DNA from: Brachionus plicatilis
Lineage: Eukaryota; Rotifera; Eurotatoria; Ploima; Brachionidae
Length of the DNA: 64,000 nt
Direction: 5' to 3'
Assembly: GCA_010279815.1 (NCBI GenBank)
Contig: QEOQ01000214.1
Span: 1,378,012-1,442,011, forward strand
Position 1 is the stretch's first letter; every line of letters begins with the position of its first letter. The notes under the pieces are model-generated. The model was not told where the DNA came from. It ran no database searches and saw only the letters and a program-made list of their open reading frames with translations. This document shows, piece after piece, positions 25,143 to 35,853 of the stretch. Both the position numbers and the translations under genes were made by a program.

Positions 25143-25330
25143 TCCTTTTTTCTTAAAGATCATATATCTATTTAAAAGAAATTTTCATTTCCAATTTGAA
25201 AAGCCATTTTTCAACTCCTTTTAGATAATTATTAATTATATTTTCAAGATTTCCTATCTTTTTAAAAATAAAAAGTAGCCATTCATCTGCATATTGAAGA
25301 GAGTTTCTTGACTAGAATATATAATTTTTT
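25143..25330 (-). pseudogene. Non-LTR reverse transcriptase fragment
   Basis: On the minus strand one frame reads QYADEWLLFIFKK followed by GNLENIINNYLK..EKWLFK.EMKIS, matching the RT segment after the catalytic YADD/FADD motif in jockey-like elements (compare the fragment at 26525-27060). The catalytic Asp pair is degraded to ADEW, and stops flank the fragment. It is a dead remnant, probably of the same element as the ORF1-like piece at 25640-25940. Confidence 0.65.
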
Positions 25331-25639
25331 TGAGAACAATTGTCTTCATATTCATAAACAATCAAGATATTGTTTTCTTTAATTTATTTTCGATTTAGAA
25401 ATGCGAAAATTAATGTATTTACATAAAAATAATTAAAAAATAAGATTTTTATGGAAAATTTTATTAAAAAAAATAAAATTAATAATAAATAAATAAAAAT
25501 TTTCTATCTATACAATTTTTTAAATAAATGTGAAAAAAAAAGAAAATTAATTTTTGTACAAATGTTTGTCATCATAGATTATTCTTTTATTTTAAAAAGG
25601 CCTATGAGATAATCTTTTTGATTTTTTTTTCGGTTTGAA

Positions 25640-25940
25640 CTTGAAATTGATTCCAATTTATTTGAGCTCTGACTCAGTTGGGTTTGAGCAGATTGAACTC
25701 ATTACCTTGCTCTCTGGTAAGTTTTCAATTTGCGTTAGTACGCTCGGTTTAATTGACGCAGGGTCAATTGAGATAATTGACCCTTTGCATCTTCCTTCCG
25801 ATACTTCGGAAGGAAGATTTCCGTTTCGGATTTCCGTTTCCATCAATGTATTTCGAATCCGATCAGTTGAAATTTCAACTTCAGGAGAACCTTGTGTTAT
25901 GATGTTTGGATTTAATTTACACTGTAAGCTTACCTTTAGA
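25640..25940 (-). pseudogene. Possible ORF1 remnant of a non-LTR retroelement
   Basis: Minus-strand frame of about 90 codons (CKLNPNIIT..., EISTDRIRNTLMETEI, ...PTESELK, stop). A diverged relative lies at 26150-26290 on the same strand (CKFNANNITKAS..., ...LERVPEGR). Two paralogous pieces, followed downstream on the same strand by RT sequence, suggest ORF1 of a retroelement. I do not recognise the domain, so a cellular exon is possible. Confidence 0.4.
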
Positions 25941-26149
25941 AATAAACCCTAATTTTCTTTAAATTTTTTTTTATTTTTCTAGGCAAAAAACTACTACTTA
26001 GGGTTATATCCAAGCAAGTATGATCAATCAAGTCAGATCTTAATAGAACGACTGGCCGCCTTTGTATGATGGAGAACTCTTTAATTTTTTTTGATGTTTA
26101 TTGACTTTTTCTCTTAGTTGATCAAAATCTGTTAAATTTTTTAAATCAC

Positions 26150-26290
26150 CTTCTTTTTATCTCATCTGCCTTCCGGTACTCTTTCCAATCGTATTTTGGG
26201 TTCTTTTAATGTAATTTCAACTGAGCCAACTAGAGTTGAAGCTTTTGTTATGTTGTTTGCATTGAATTTACACGGTAAGCTAACCTGGAT
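26150..26290 (-). pseudogene. Second copy of the ORF1-like segment
   Basis: About 45 codons similar to the start of the 25640-25940 frame, ending at an in-frame TGA. Similarity covers the CK-N-N-IT segment and the R-E-P-EGR region. Confidence 0.4.
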
Positions 26291-26524
26291 TTCCATTTAA
26301 AATAAAAAAATTTTTCCATGTAAAAGATTTTCCATGAATAGAAAATCGAATAGATTGGATTTTTAACTGAACATGCTGATTGAGCCAATTAAAAAAAATT
26401 CCCGAGCTAATCCCTCAAAAAATACAAGTTAAAAGCTAAATTGATTAAATGATAAAAGTTCTCATGTATAGCCGTGTTTAGTTCCCAATTAAAACAATCA
26501 ATCCCTTTTTTAACATCAGTCAAC

Positions 26525-27388
26525 TAAGATTACTTTTTAGCATTTTTATCAATGATATTCCTAAGAGAAATAAAACAAATAGTGAATACTCTCTTTTTTT
26601 CTGCTGATGACTTGGTCACATTTTATATTTTTAAGAAAAAAGGAAATCTACAAAATAAGATTAACAAATACTTAGACGAACTAGAAAAATGGTTCTTCAA
26701 ATGGAAGATAAAAATATCTGTTGAAAAGTCTTGTTACATTGTCTTCAGTAAATATAATAAGGAAAATATTGACTTAAATTTAAAAATATATGAAAATAAA
26801 ATTGAGAGTCAAAAGGAAATCAAGTCTTTAGGTATAAAATTTGATTCAAAATTAACCTTTACCCCAATGGTTGATGAAATAAAACAGCGTTGTAGTTCAC
26901 GGTTGAACTTAATAAAAATATTGTCAAACAAAAAATGGGGTCTTAATTATTTCACACAAGGAAACCTATATAAATCTTTAATCGGATCTATAATTGATTA
27001 CTCTTTTCCATATCTGAATTCATTTTCGGAGACAAACATTATAAAATTCAAGTCTTACATAACTCAGCAATTCGTTTTATACTTAAACTAAAATATGATA
27101 CTCCTTCCAATATTCTGCATCATGAGGCCTTTAATAAACTTAAATTATTAACTGTCTCGAATCGACTTTTTGAATTAAGCGAAAGATATGTAGCGGGAGG
27201 ACTGCGTCATTCTGTTCCATTGGTTATCAAGCTGGTTGATGAATATAAAGCGGGTTTTGAATTAAGGTATGTTGAAAACCCGACTCCATTGTGTAATTGC
27301 TACCTTACTATTTCTTCTTTTTTTCCTGAAACCTTAACTATGTAAACCCGAGTTTTTAAATTTCTCCTCTTACGTAACTTAACTTAAT

Positions 27389-27412
<24 letters not shown>
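26525..27412 (+). pseudogene. 5'-truncated jockey-like non-LTR retrotransposon
   Basis: RT domain fragment with FINDIP, then SADD (canonical FADD), LVTFYIFKKKGNL, EKWFFKWKIKIS and SLGIKFDSKLTFTPMV. Two frameshifts are needed: one in the T run near 26595 and one near 27055, after which LHNSAIRFILKLKYDTPSNIL, SNRLFELSERY and NPTPLC complete the usual C-terminus to a TAA near 27345. A 3' UTR and poly-A run (about 27388-27412) follow. 5' truncation, frameshifts and the mutated first residue of the catalytic box show it is dead. Confidence 0.85.
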
Positions 27413-27419
<7 letters not shown>

Positions 27420-27421
<2 letters not shown>

Positions 27422-27570
27422 TACCCAGAAGAAGACTCTCCATCGCTGTTGAACTGCTGATTCCTTCTATTAGTTTGGCTTGAGTCGGCTTTAGTTGGAT
27501 TGAGTTGGTTTTTAATCTGAAGGAGCTTTAGCTCGGTACAGATATACAAATAAAAAAAAAAGATTAAAGG
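27420..27570 (+). repeat. Retroelement 3' end with AAATAAA-type tail
   Basis: Contains CTCCATCGCTGT and CTGAAGGAGCTTTAGCTCGG followed by ACAGATATACAAATAAA. The same end recurs at about 53040-53175, and inverted at 12600-12650 and 52936-52990. It is the common 3' end of a SINE or LINE family. Confidence 0.65.
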
Positions 27571-28333
27571 ATAAATAAAAAATATAAAGATAAAACTATC
27601 AGTTTAATTTTTATATGTTTCGTAATGCCTAATTGCCGCTCTTATAAATGGCATCGTATATGCAAGATGTATTTTGTTATACTGTTCATTTTGTGATTTT
27701 AACATAAGAACTTATTGTTTTTAAAAATAATTTCTCCCTGATGTGGTTGCTTCTTTGTTATTTACAATTTTTTCAATACTTAAAATTGATTTTTATTTCA
27801 GATTTTTTTTGATTTTTTTTTCTAATTTTGACTTTGGTATCAATTTAAAAAAAAAAAAAAACTAAATTAATTTTTTTTTGTTCATTATTCTTTATATAGT
27901 TTATCTAGTCTAAATTTTTATTATAAAAAGACTTTAAAATCATATAACTTTTTGATGGAGCCCTGCTCGTAGCCTTTCATTAATAAGAAACAAACAGTTA
28001 AAGTCTTTATTTATTACTTGATGAATATGAAAATGACTTACATTAATTTTTATTGAGTTAAAAAACTGTAGGCACATTTTAATTGAGATATTGTGACTTG
28101 ACTTATTTCTTGTCAAAACCTCTAATTTTTGCTTCTTTATTCTTCATTTTGTTAGCTTTTTTTATATGATAAAAATTAATTTAAATGATTGCTTAATTTT
28201 TTGGTTAAAATCTACGATTATTTTTTCGAAATTTAAAAATTTGAATATTTTTTTCTTTTATTGGCAAATTTGTGCATCAATTAAAACATAAATTAATAAT
28301 GGAGATGATTTTCATATTTTTTAAAAAGTAGGC
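27571..28333. other. A/T-rich spacer downstream of the ZIP gene
   Basis: No gene or repeat recognised. Presumably holds the 3' UTR of the minus-strand ZIP gene. Confidence 0.5.
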
Positions 28334-31300
28334 TTAATTGATTGTTATGTCATCTTCATACATATTTAAAATTATCATAACCCAATAGCCAAATAATGAA
28401 CCAAAAACTTGAATAAATGTAATTTTCAACTTTTCTTTTAATGGTTCTTTTCCATCTTCGAATTCTTCATTCATTTCAGGCAGCTGAAAAAAATTTCTTT
28501 ACAACTGGTTGTTTTATAAAAATATTTTTTTTTACTAAAACAGCAAGGCTAATGTACATAGTGGCTGCTCCTGATATAGAAAAAATCCATCTTGCTGCGT
28601 TTATATTGCCACCAAAGACAATTCCTAAAACACATCCTAAATAAACAGAATTTCCGCTACAAAAGTTGTAGAACAAAGCTTGAAAAGGACTCATTCCAGC
28701 TCGAACTAAAAGGGCAAAATCTCCCAATTCCTGAGGTATATTTCCACACCAAGTGGCTAATGCAGTCGATACTCCGAAAAGTATGTTTTGATTTATTGAT
28801 GCACCAATCGACATCCCATCTATGAAATTTCCGAGTCCATCTCCAAAAATGGCCTTTGGAAATGATTAAATAATTTGATATATTCTTTTTAGGCTCAATT
28901 TTCGTAAATTACCATCCATCCAATTGGTTTTACTTGAGACAACCCCTCAGTTAATGATGTACAGCAAAGTTTTTGTGGTTTTTCACTCGTTTGTTTCAAG
29001 CGGTCAGCAAATTTATCTGTTAGTTCGTTCAAATGTGAAATTCCAACTATCTAAAAAATATACCAGGTTAAAAAATTCAAAACTTCCACAGAACTTTATA
29101 ATTTCGATAAAATTTAATTCAATTGAAATTTTTACAAAAATAAATCTTATTTTTAAAAAATATTTATTTTTTTTTTCACCTCCTTTATCCTAAGATAACT
29201 ACACAGAATTATTTTCCACAACATTAAAAGCACCATTTTGTATATTAGAGTACAGTGGTGTTCCGGATTTAGTAATATACGATTGTTTACGTGAAAAATA
29301 GTAAATTTACGAAAATTTACGTAAAATTGCCAAAGTAAAATTTAGTAAATTTACGGTATTTTACGTAAATTTACTATATTTTTCGTAAAATATAGTAAAA
29401 AATAGTAAAAACCAAAATGTCCAAAAAAACCGAAATTTTGACATTTTTTAAAAATTTTTTTTTTTTTTTTTAGTTTATTATTTTTAAAGAGAAAAAAAAA
29501 ATTTGTAAGTTTTACTTTTTTTTACCTTTATTTACGTATATTATGGTAAATTTTGGTAAATTTTAATTAAAAAGAGTAAAAATACGGAAAATAATGAAAA
29601 TTTTTTTAAAAAAACTTATATACATTTTTAACTGATTTTTTTATACAAAATATTTAATCGCTAATATTTATAAAATTTTAGAAAACCGATAAAATATAAA
29701 CTAATGGTTTGACCATCCACCTTCTTTCTCAATAAAGATTTTAATTACCTTAATTCAAATTGTTTATTAATTTAATCTTAAGCTGTGTTTTTAAAGTTAT
29801 AAAAATTCTTTCTTTTTTTAAGTGATTTATATAATTCTGACACTTTTAGGGAGTTAATGTGTTTTCAAACTCCTAAGATAAAATGTGCCATTTTATGTGA
29901 TTCATGCTCAAATAGCTAAGATTTCGGCCAGAAGTGGTAAAAAACTTAATCTTGTTAAATGAAAACTATGGTAGAGAGTGATAACATTATTCCTCAGAAA
30001 AATGAAAATTACCCTAAATTCAGAAAAATTAATTCATAGAAAATAAATGAAATCAAGTAAAACTAATAGAATAAATTTTGGTAGAAAAATTTTTCATAGA
30101 AATTTTCTCATAGAAATTTTTTTTATCATAGAAATTATGTTAAAAACTTGAATAGAAAAATTTAACGATTAAATTGAATAAAATTTTTGTAACGAACAAA
30201 TTTTAAAATGAAATTCCATTTTTTTAACCTAAGAAAATTTTTAAAAATTTTTTGGCAATGAAAAACAAAAGAGATTGCTATTCTAAAAAAAGAAAATATA
30301 TTTTGAATTATTTTTCTAAATTCAGTCTCTTAAAAAATTCTATGAAAATAAATCTATTAAATAGTTATTCTTTGAAAATAATTCTGTCAAGTGAATATTC
30401 TACGAAAAAAATAAATCGTAATCACCTTTATTCTGCAATTTATTTTAATCTAAAAAAATTCTGAAAAAGTCGAATCCTGGAATTTTTTTCTTTAGTTGAT
30501 TTATAGTAAAATCATCCCGTTTTTTTATCCTGAACTTTTTTAGTTTGATATTTTTGTCACTATCTTTGAAATCTTTAAATCTAATAAATATTTAAATGTT
30601 AAGATATCGATTAAGCAAAAGGTTGGTAATTTGAAGTTTATGATCAATTTTTGATGCTTGAAATGACAAAATCAAGCTTAATCTATTAAATAAATTATAT
30701 TCATAACCAAAATTAAAATTCTATTGTAAAATAATTTTTCGTGTTTTAATTTGCCTGTTTAGGCTGGTTAATTTCCTAAAGCAATTATAAATTAATAGCT
30801 CTCAGTTCTAAATTTAATAATAAAATAATAATTATTTTTAGATCTCTTTTTTATTTTTAATAGGAATCAAAATTTTGTTTTGAAATATTTGTATAAAAAT
30901 TTACAGGGCTCAAAATTGCAAAAAATTTTGATGAGTTTAGAAGTTTTAAATTGCCACAGATGTATTTTATTTTAAAAAAAATCAAAGTTTAAAAATTTAC
31001 ATGCACTTCCGATAGATCAATTGATTGATTTTTCAAAAACTTTTTTCGTTTATTTTTAGATGTAAAATCTTTCATCATATTAAGACCGCTGGCCACTGAA
31101 TCGTCTTCAGAAATGGTCGAAATTTCTGAACTTTGACGTCTCAATTGATTTTTTGCTTCGTTTAAGATATTTTTCTTTTTTTTCTAAATGAAATGTTCTT
31201 AAAAAAAGATTCTAAATTTTAAAATTTTTACCTCAGTTTTGTATATTGTAATTATTTTCATTGATCTCTCAAAAATAAAAAAAAAGAAAATTACCATCAA

Positions 31301-34300
31301 TATGGTTAAATGCTTGTAGAAATAGGAATGATTTGTCTCATCAAGATATGCTATCTCGAAACCGTCAGCCTTAAATAAAAAAAGATGACTTGCTTGAAAC
31401 ATGCCCGGAAAGATCGAACAAAATTGCAGTAGAACTTTGAAATGCTCATCAAATACAGTACAAATTAAAACTAACTTTTACACATTTTGTTCTTCGACTC
31501 TTCCTTTCCTCGACTCTTCTTCAACTATCTCAGTGGGGAAAGGAAGAATTGAGGAAGAGTCGAGGAAATGTACAAGTTAGTTTTAAATTGTACTGTATGA
31601 ATAATTCTTTCTAAAAAAATGTATATTATAACTAAGTCTAACCCGGGAACCTATTTTTTAAAAAGTTTAAAATTTTGCAACTTATGATAAGACAATTCGA
31701 AATTCGATCACCCAAATTGCTCCAAGATTTTTATTCAACCAAATCGACTCTCCGGTTAACTGGGTGAAGTGCAATTAGGCTATTTTTATTAGAATCAGAC
31801 CGAAAATTCACCCTTTTACCCCCGATTGCCCCGTAAGTTTTATCAAGTAATTAATAAAAGTAATCATGAATTAAACCATAAATTAAAAAGGCAAAAATTC
31901 ACTTTTAAAGAATCTTGACCGTTCTACTGACCCGAATTTTAATTTAAATTATTTCATTCTAATAAATTTTTTTTTTAATTTTAGTTTTCAATATGTATTC
32001 TTTGAGAATTCTAGAATAAAAAAATTTGAGTTATTTAATATTTAGTTCTAAAGACACCATCAAAAATACATATATGTATTCGAGAATTCATGTCTTTTTT
32101 TTCATTATGTATTCTCGATGAATTCCAGAATACATTGTCAAAAACTATTTAAAAACTTTTTTATTGTTTTACAGTGCTGCTAAGAGACATGATTTTTAGG
32201 TAAAATTACGTAATTTTACTTTAATTTACCATTTTTCCGTATTCTACGTAAAAAATGGTACATTGTCAAAAACTATTTAAAAACTATTTAAAATTATTTA
32301 AAATTAATTTAAAACTATTTAAAATTATTTAAAAATTAATTTTAAATAATTCTAATTTAAAACTATCTAAAATTAATTTTTTTTCAAATATATAAAAAAA
32401 AATTAATTTGTCTTTTCAAAGCATCAAAAAATAATTTACCAAATTTTACATAAAATTAATTTTTTTCATATTTTTTTGGAAATTTCTTTTAAAAAACGTA
32501 AAAAATGAATTGTAATATATTGTATAAGCAAAATTTTGTAAAAGTAAAATTACGTAATTTTACCTAAAAATCATGTTTTGTATGAGCACTGTATTTTCCT
32601 TTGTGGATGATTACGAAATTCAGCTACAGGTCACCGTCATTGGAGAGAGGTCTGCTTATGTTATATACAACTTATTTAATAAATTTTTTATTTTGTGAAA
32701 AAAATAGATAAAAGAATTATTTTATTTTAAATTTATTCTTATTAAATTATTTCAGATTTTCTACTGGAATGTTTTAGACTTGTAAAACGACAAAAACAAT
32801 TGTCAAATTAAGTATTAATTATGAAACTTATTCAAAATTCCTGTTTTTCCTATGATAAAACATATTTTAATGCCTTAACATCAGACTTGCTTAAAAGTCA
32901 CATAATTAAGTCCAAGTTCCGACTTGTTTTAATATGCAATTTTAGCATAAAAGTTTTCACATTCATTGAATGCAAAAAAAATCCCACGATCATTTTAAGC
33001 AATGAAAAATGACTGGAAAAAATTTTTTGACAGGAGTTGAGAATTAGGCGGAAATTTTCGTGATCTTCTGTTAAATCTAATTTTCCTAGAATAATTACTC
33101 TACATAAATGGAAAAACAGGAAAATTTATTTGATTAATTTGTAAAATTGTAAAATAAATTGACTTTGGGATCTCGGAACTTCGATTATGACAATTTATTA
33201 TTTTAAAATACTTTAAGAATTTTCTAGTCATGATATTCATCTTGAAATAAAAAGTTGAAAAGTTTTTGGACTTGGATTTGGACTTGACTTGAGACTTGTG
33301 ACTTATAAACAACTCTGCTTAACATTAAGCTTGCCAAAGTAATAAAAAATATAATAGGATAAAAAAAAATAACAGAATGCAAGCGAATACATAAATTGAA
33401 AATGAATATAATTAGCTTCTCTAAAACTACTTTGATTTTTAACTTCACTTATTAATTTGTTAGTTTTTCTTAGTAATATTAATTTTCTTATCTGTTTTGT
33501 ACTACAGGCTAAATAAGGTAAGATCATAATTAGAATCTATTTTTATGATTTCCGAAAATTTCCTAACAAATTCCTGATACAATATCTTACATTAACTTCC
33601 TAAAGGTTTATTATCTAAAATCTGACAAATTCTTTAAAGATTTTAAAGATAAGACTTTCATTTAAAACTAAACAATAAAATCTTGGCGGCTTAGCAATTT
33701 CTAACTTTTTAAGATAATAAAAGAAAATGATAAGAATCTCAGGTACTGCATTTTTACCAATCAGGAGTACTAGTTGGCTAGTCCTGGGATCATCCAAAGG
33801 GAAGAACAAGAAGAACAGTTCATCTAAATTTGAAAAATAATTCAAAATTTAAATTCTTTTTATTTTTTGCTAAATTTAAATCATTTTCAGCTTCAATCAC
33901 TTTAAATTACATTTAATAAAATCATTACAAATTTTCTAATTAATCTGTAAATTTCTTTTATTTCATTACTCTTTATTTGACAATCTTATTTTGAAAAGGT
34001 GTACATAAGTTTCATAGATGATGTATTAATTCATCAAAAAAATAATTCATAGAAAATTAATAAAATTAAATAAAACTCATAGAATAAATTTTGGTAGAAA
34101 AAATTTTTCATAGAAATTATGTTATAAAATTAAATAGAAAAATCTAACGATTAAATTAATGTAACATTTTTTTACGAACAAATTTTAAATGTATTTACGT
34201 TTTATTTACTCTTGAAATAAATTTTTTGCATGTAAAAATTTCGTTTTTTGTAGATTAAAGGAAAATTTGTTGTAAATAAAAAATTAAGAGAAATTATTAT

Positions 34301-35853
34301 ACTGAAAAAAAATGATATATTTTTTTGAATTATTTTTCTATACATTTAATCGCTTAAAAAAATTCTATGAAAATAAATCTATAAAATAATTATTCTACAA
34401 AAAAATCTATGAATTGAACGTTCACCCTTTCAAAATATCACCTGTATATAATTTTTTGTCAAAATAATTTGATCACAAATTTGATTCTATAATGATCTGA
34501 AGTTATAGATCTGAAAGTTAATGCAAATGCAATAAAAAATACAAAAATGAATTATCTTGGAAAAAGAAAATATTTTTGGTGATATTTCTGAGAAATCGTG
34601 ACATAAAAATATTTAATGGAAAATAAAGATATTAATTTACTAATGGAATGTATTTAAGTATGCTGTTTGCTATTAGGCAGCCAAAAGCAAGACTAATCAT
34701 AAATGTGAGCAATCTTTTGTAAATTTTTTTTCCAATAATTGTTAAGGCGATCGCTCCACTCCATGACCATATGGTCACAATTCCTGACAAAAGTAGACCA
34801 AATGCCCAGACTTTAAAAAATAATTAGATTATACTAATCAAAGTTGTTTAAAAGTCACAACTTTAATTTTTTTTAAGTCCCAACTTGGACTTGACTTAAA
34901 ACTTGTGGCAATGTGAAATTTTTGTACAAAAATTACAGTACAAAAAGTAAAAACGCTATAATTTATTTTCTAATTGTGCAAAAATGGGTCTATAAAAAAT
35001 AAAATATTGTACAAATTTTTTGCAACCAAATTCCAGGCATTGCAAAAACTCTGCAATTTTCTGTAAAATGCACACCATTAAAAAATATTTGATTAAAAAA
35101 TGCAATAAGTTGCAGAGTTTTTGCAATGCCTGGAATTTGGTTGCAAAAAATTTGTACAATATTGTACTTTTTATAGATCCATTTTTGCACAATTAGAAAA
35201 TAAATTATAGCGTTTTTACTTTTTGTACTGTAATTTTTGTACTAAACTTTCGCATTGCCAAACTTGTGACTTTTTAAAAACTCTGATACTAATTTTTAAA
35301 ATTTACTTTGTCCACCACTTAAGCCTTCAACATTATGATTGTATTCACAGTGATTGATTTCAAAATTGAACAATAGTACTGGACATATCTCGGAGAATGT
35401 TTCATAATCAAAGTATTCTAGATTTGCAAGCTTGGATATGTCTTTCGATTGAAAGCACTTTTTTCTTCGACATTTTTGCCATAGAGTTCTATTTTGAATT
35501 TGGTCATTTTTAGGATACCGTGTGACCAAATATTCTATCAAATTTTCCAATTCGCTTGCAGACATGTTGTAAAATTTTTTTTCACTTGAATAAACATCAA
35601 AAAAATAGCTTTTGATTTCTTCAATTGAATTGCAGCCAATATTCTGACTCTCTGCTTCGGGTTTAGGTGTTGGTTGCCTTTGATGGTGTTGCCTTAATTT
35701 GGTCATTTTATCGACCTGAAAAAGTCTCTCCAGGTCAAAGTAGTCGACTATATATTTTGCATAGTTATCAATCAGTCTTTTTTTCGGCTTGGCACTTCCC
35801 GAAGGCAAAAAATCAATCGCCAGAAGAGTTAAGAATAAAACACTTAATTTCAT
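28334..35853 (-). CDS. ZIP (SLC39, LIV-1-type) membrane protein lacking canonical metal ligands
   Basis: Seven exons on the minus strand: 35307-35853, 34641-34810, 31232-31369, 31001-31183, 28913-29050, 28536-28853, 28334-28483; 547 aa. Layout fits LIV-1 ZIPs: signal peptide, Cys-containing ectodomain ending in ICPVLLF, helices 1-3, a charged cytoplasmic loop, then helices 4-8 with GDGLGNFIDGMSIGA, PQELGDFALLVRAGM and LPEMNEEFED. ZIPs carry Zn2+ into the cytosol through a binuclear site made of HNxxD (helix 4) and HExPHE (helix 5). Here these read GNFID (400-404) and GNIPQE (429-434), and the helix-3 motif is also altered, so the His ligands are gone. The frame and splice sites are intact, so this is a diverged, not dead, gene; transport of zinc is doubtful. 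Confidence 0.88.
29051..31000. other. ZIP intron 4, repeat-rich
   Basis: Contains a block of repeated TTTACGTAAA-type motifs behind a CAGTGGTGTTCC end (about 29250-29420), the repeat 30035-30440 whose partner is in ZIP intron 2 (34045-34420), and the 30555-30720 repeat. No exon seen. Confidence 0.6.
30035..30440. repeat. Direct repeat (partner about 34045-34420)
   Basis: Shares AGAATAAATTTTGGTAGAAA, TTTTTCATAGAAATT and TAACGATTAAATT in the same order and orientation. Rich in ATAGAAA and TCTATGAA motifs that can pair with each other. Type unknown. Confidence 0.75.
31454..31597. mobile_element. Small foldback element with TACAGTACAA termini
   Basis: 144 bp with inverted ends (TACAGTACAA...TTGTACTGTA, extending through AAAACTAACTT) and an inner hairpin built from CGACTCTTCC / GGAAGAGTCG-like sequence. 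No target duplication resolved. Lies in ZIP intron 2. Confidence 0.7.
32172..32591. mobile_element. Foldback element with CAGTGCT termini
   Basis: 420 bp; ends CAGTGCTGCT and GAGCACTG, followed inwards by a long inverted match through ATGATTTTTAGGTAAAATTA and CGTAATTTTACTT. The CA-G-TG end type is hAT-like. Interior repeats of CTATTTAAAA. Flanks do not give a convincing 8-bp duplication. In ZIP intron 2. Confidence 0.75.
32882..33317. mobile_element. hAT-like MITE with perfect 8-bp target duplication
   Basis: 436 bp from CAGACTTGCTTAAAAGTC to GACTTATAAACAACTCTG. The 8-mer CTTAACAT flanks both sides (32874-32881 and 33318-33325). The interior has AAGTC/GACTT-rich arms and A/T-rich filler. In ZIP intron 2. 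Confidence 0.88.
34045..34420. repeat. Direct repeat, partner of 30035-30440
   Basis: Second copy of the ATAGAAA-rich repeat, also within the ZIP gene, in intron 2. Confidence 0.75.
34839..35285. mobile_element. hAT-like MITE filling ZIP intron 1, carrying a nested element
   Basis: 447 bp, CAAAGTTGTTTAAAAGTC to GACTTTTTAAAAACTCTG, flanked by perfect 8-mers ATACTAAT (34831-34838 and 35286-35293). Intron 1 is 34811-35306 (496 bp), so element plus duplications account for about 93 percent; without them the intron would be about 41 nt. A second foldback element sits inside (34907-35259). Confidence 0.9.
34907..35259. mobile_element. Nested near-perfect palindromic MITE (GGCAATG termini)
   Basis: 353 bp whose two halves are almost perfect inverse copies (for example TTTGTACAATATTGTA and CCAGGCATTGCAAAAACTC on both arms). 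Ends GGCAATGTGAAA and ...CATTGCC; flanked by the 8-mer AAACTTGT on both sides (34899-34906, 35260-35267). Ends resemble the GGCATTGTGAA element at 61571-62048. Confidence 0.88.

Noticed and set aside
33100..33845. Minus-strand frames of about 70-76 codons
   Set aside because: They lie in ZIP intron 2, partly over a MITE, with hydrophobic low-complexity translations and no family match.
34956..35192. Two minus-strand frames of 66-78 codons
   Set aside because: They read through the arms of the palindromic nested MITE.
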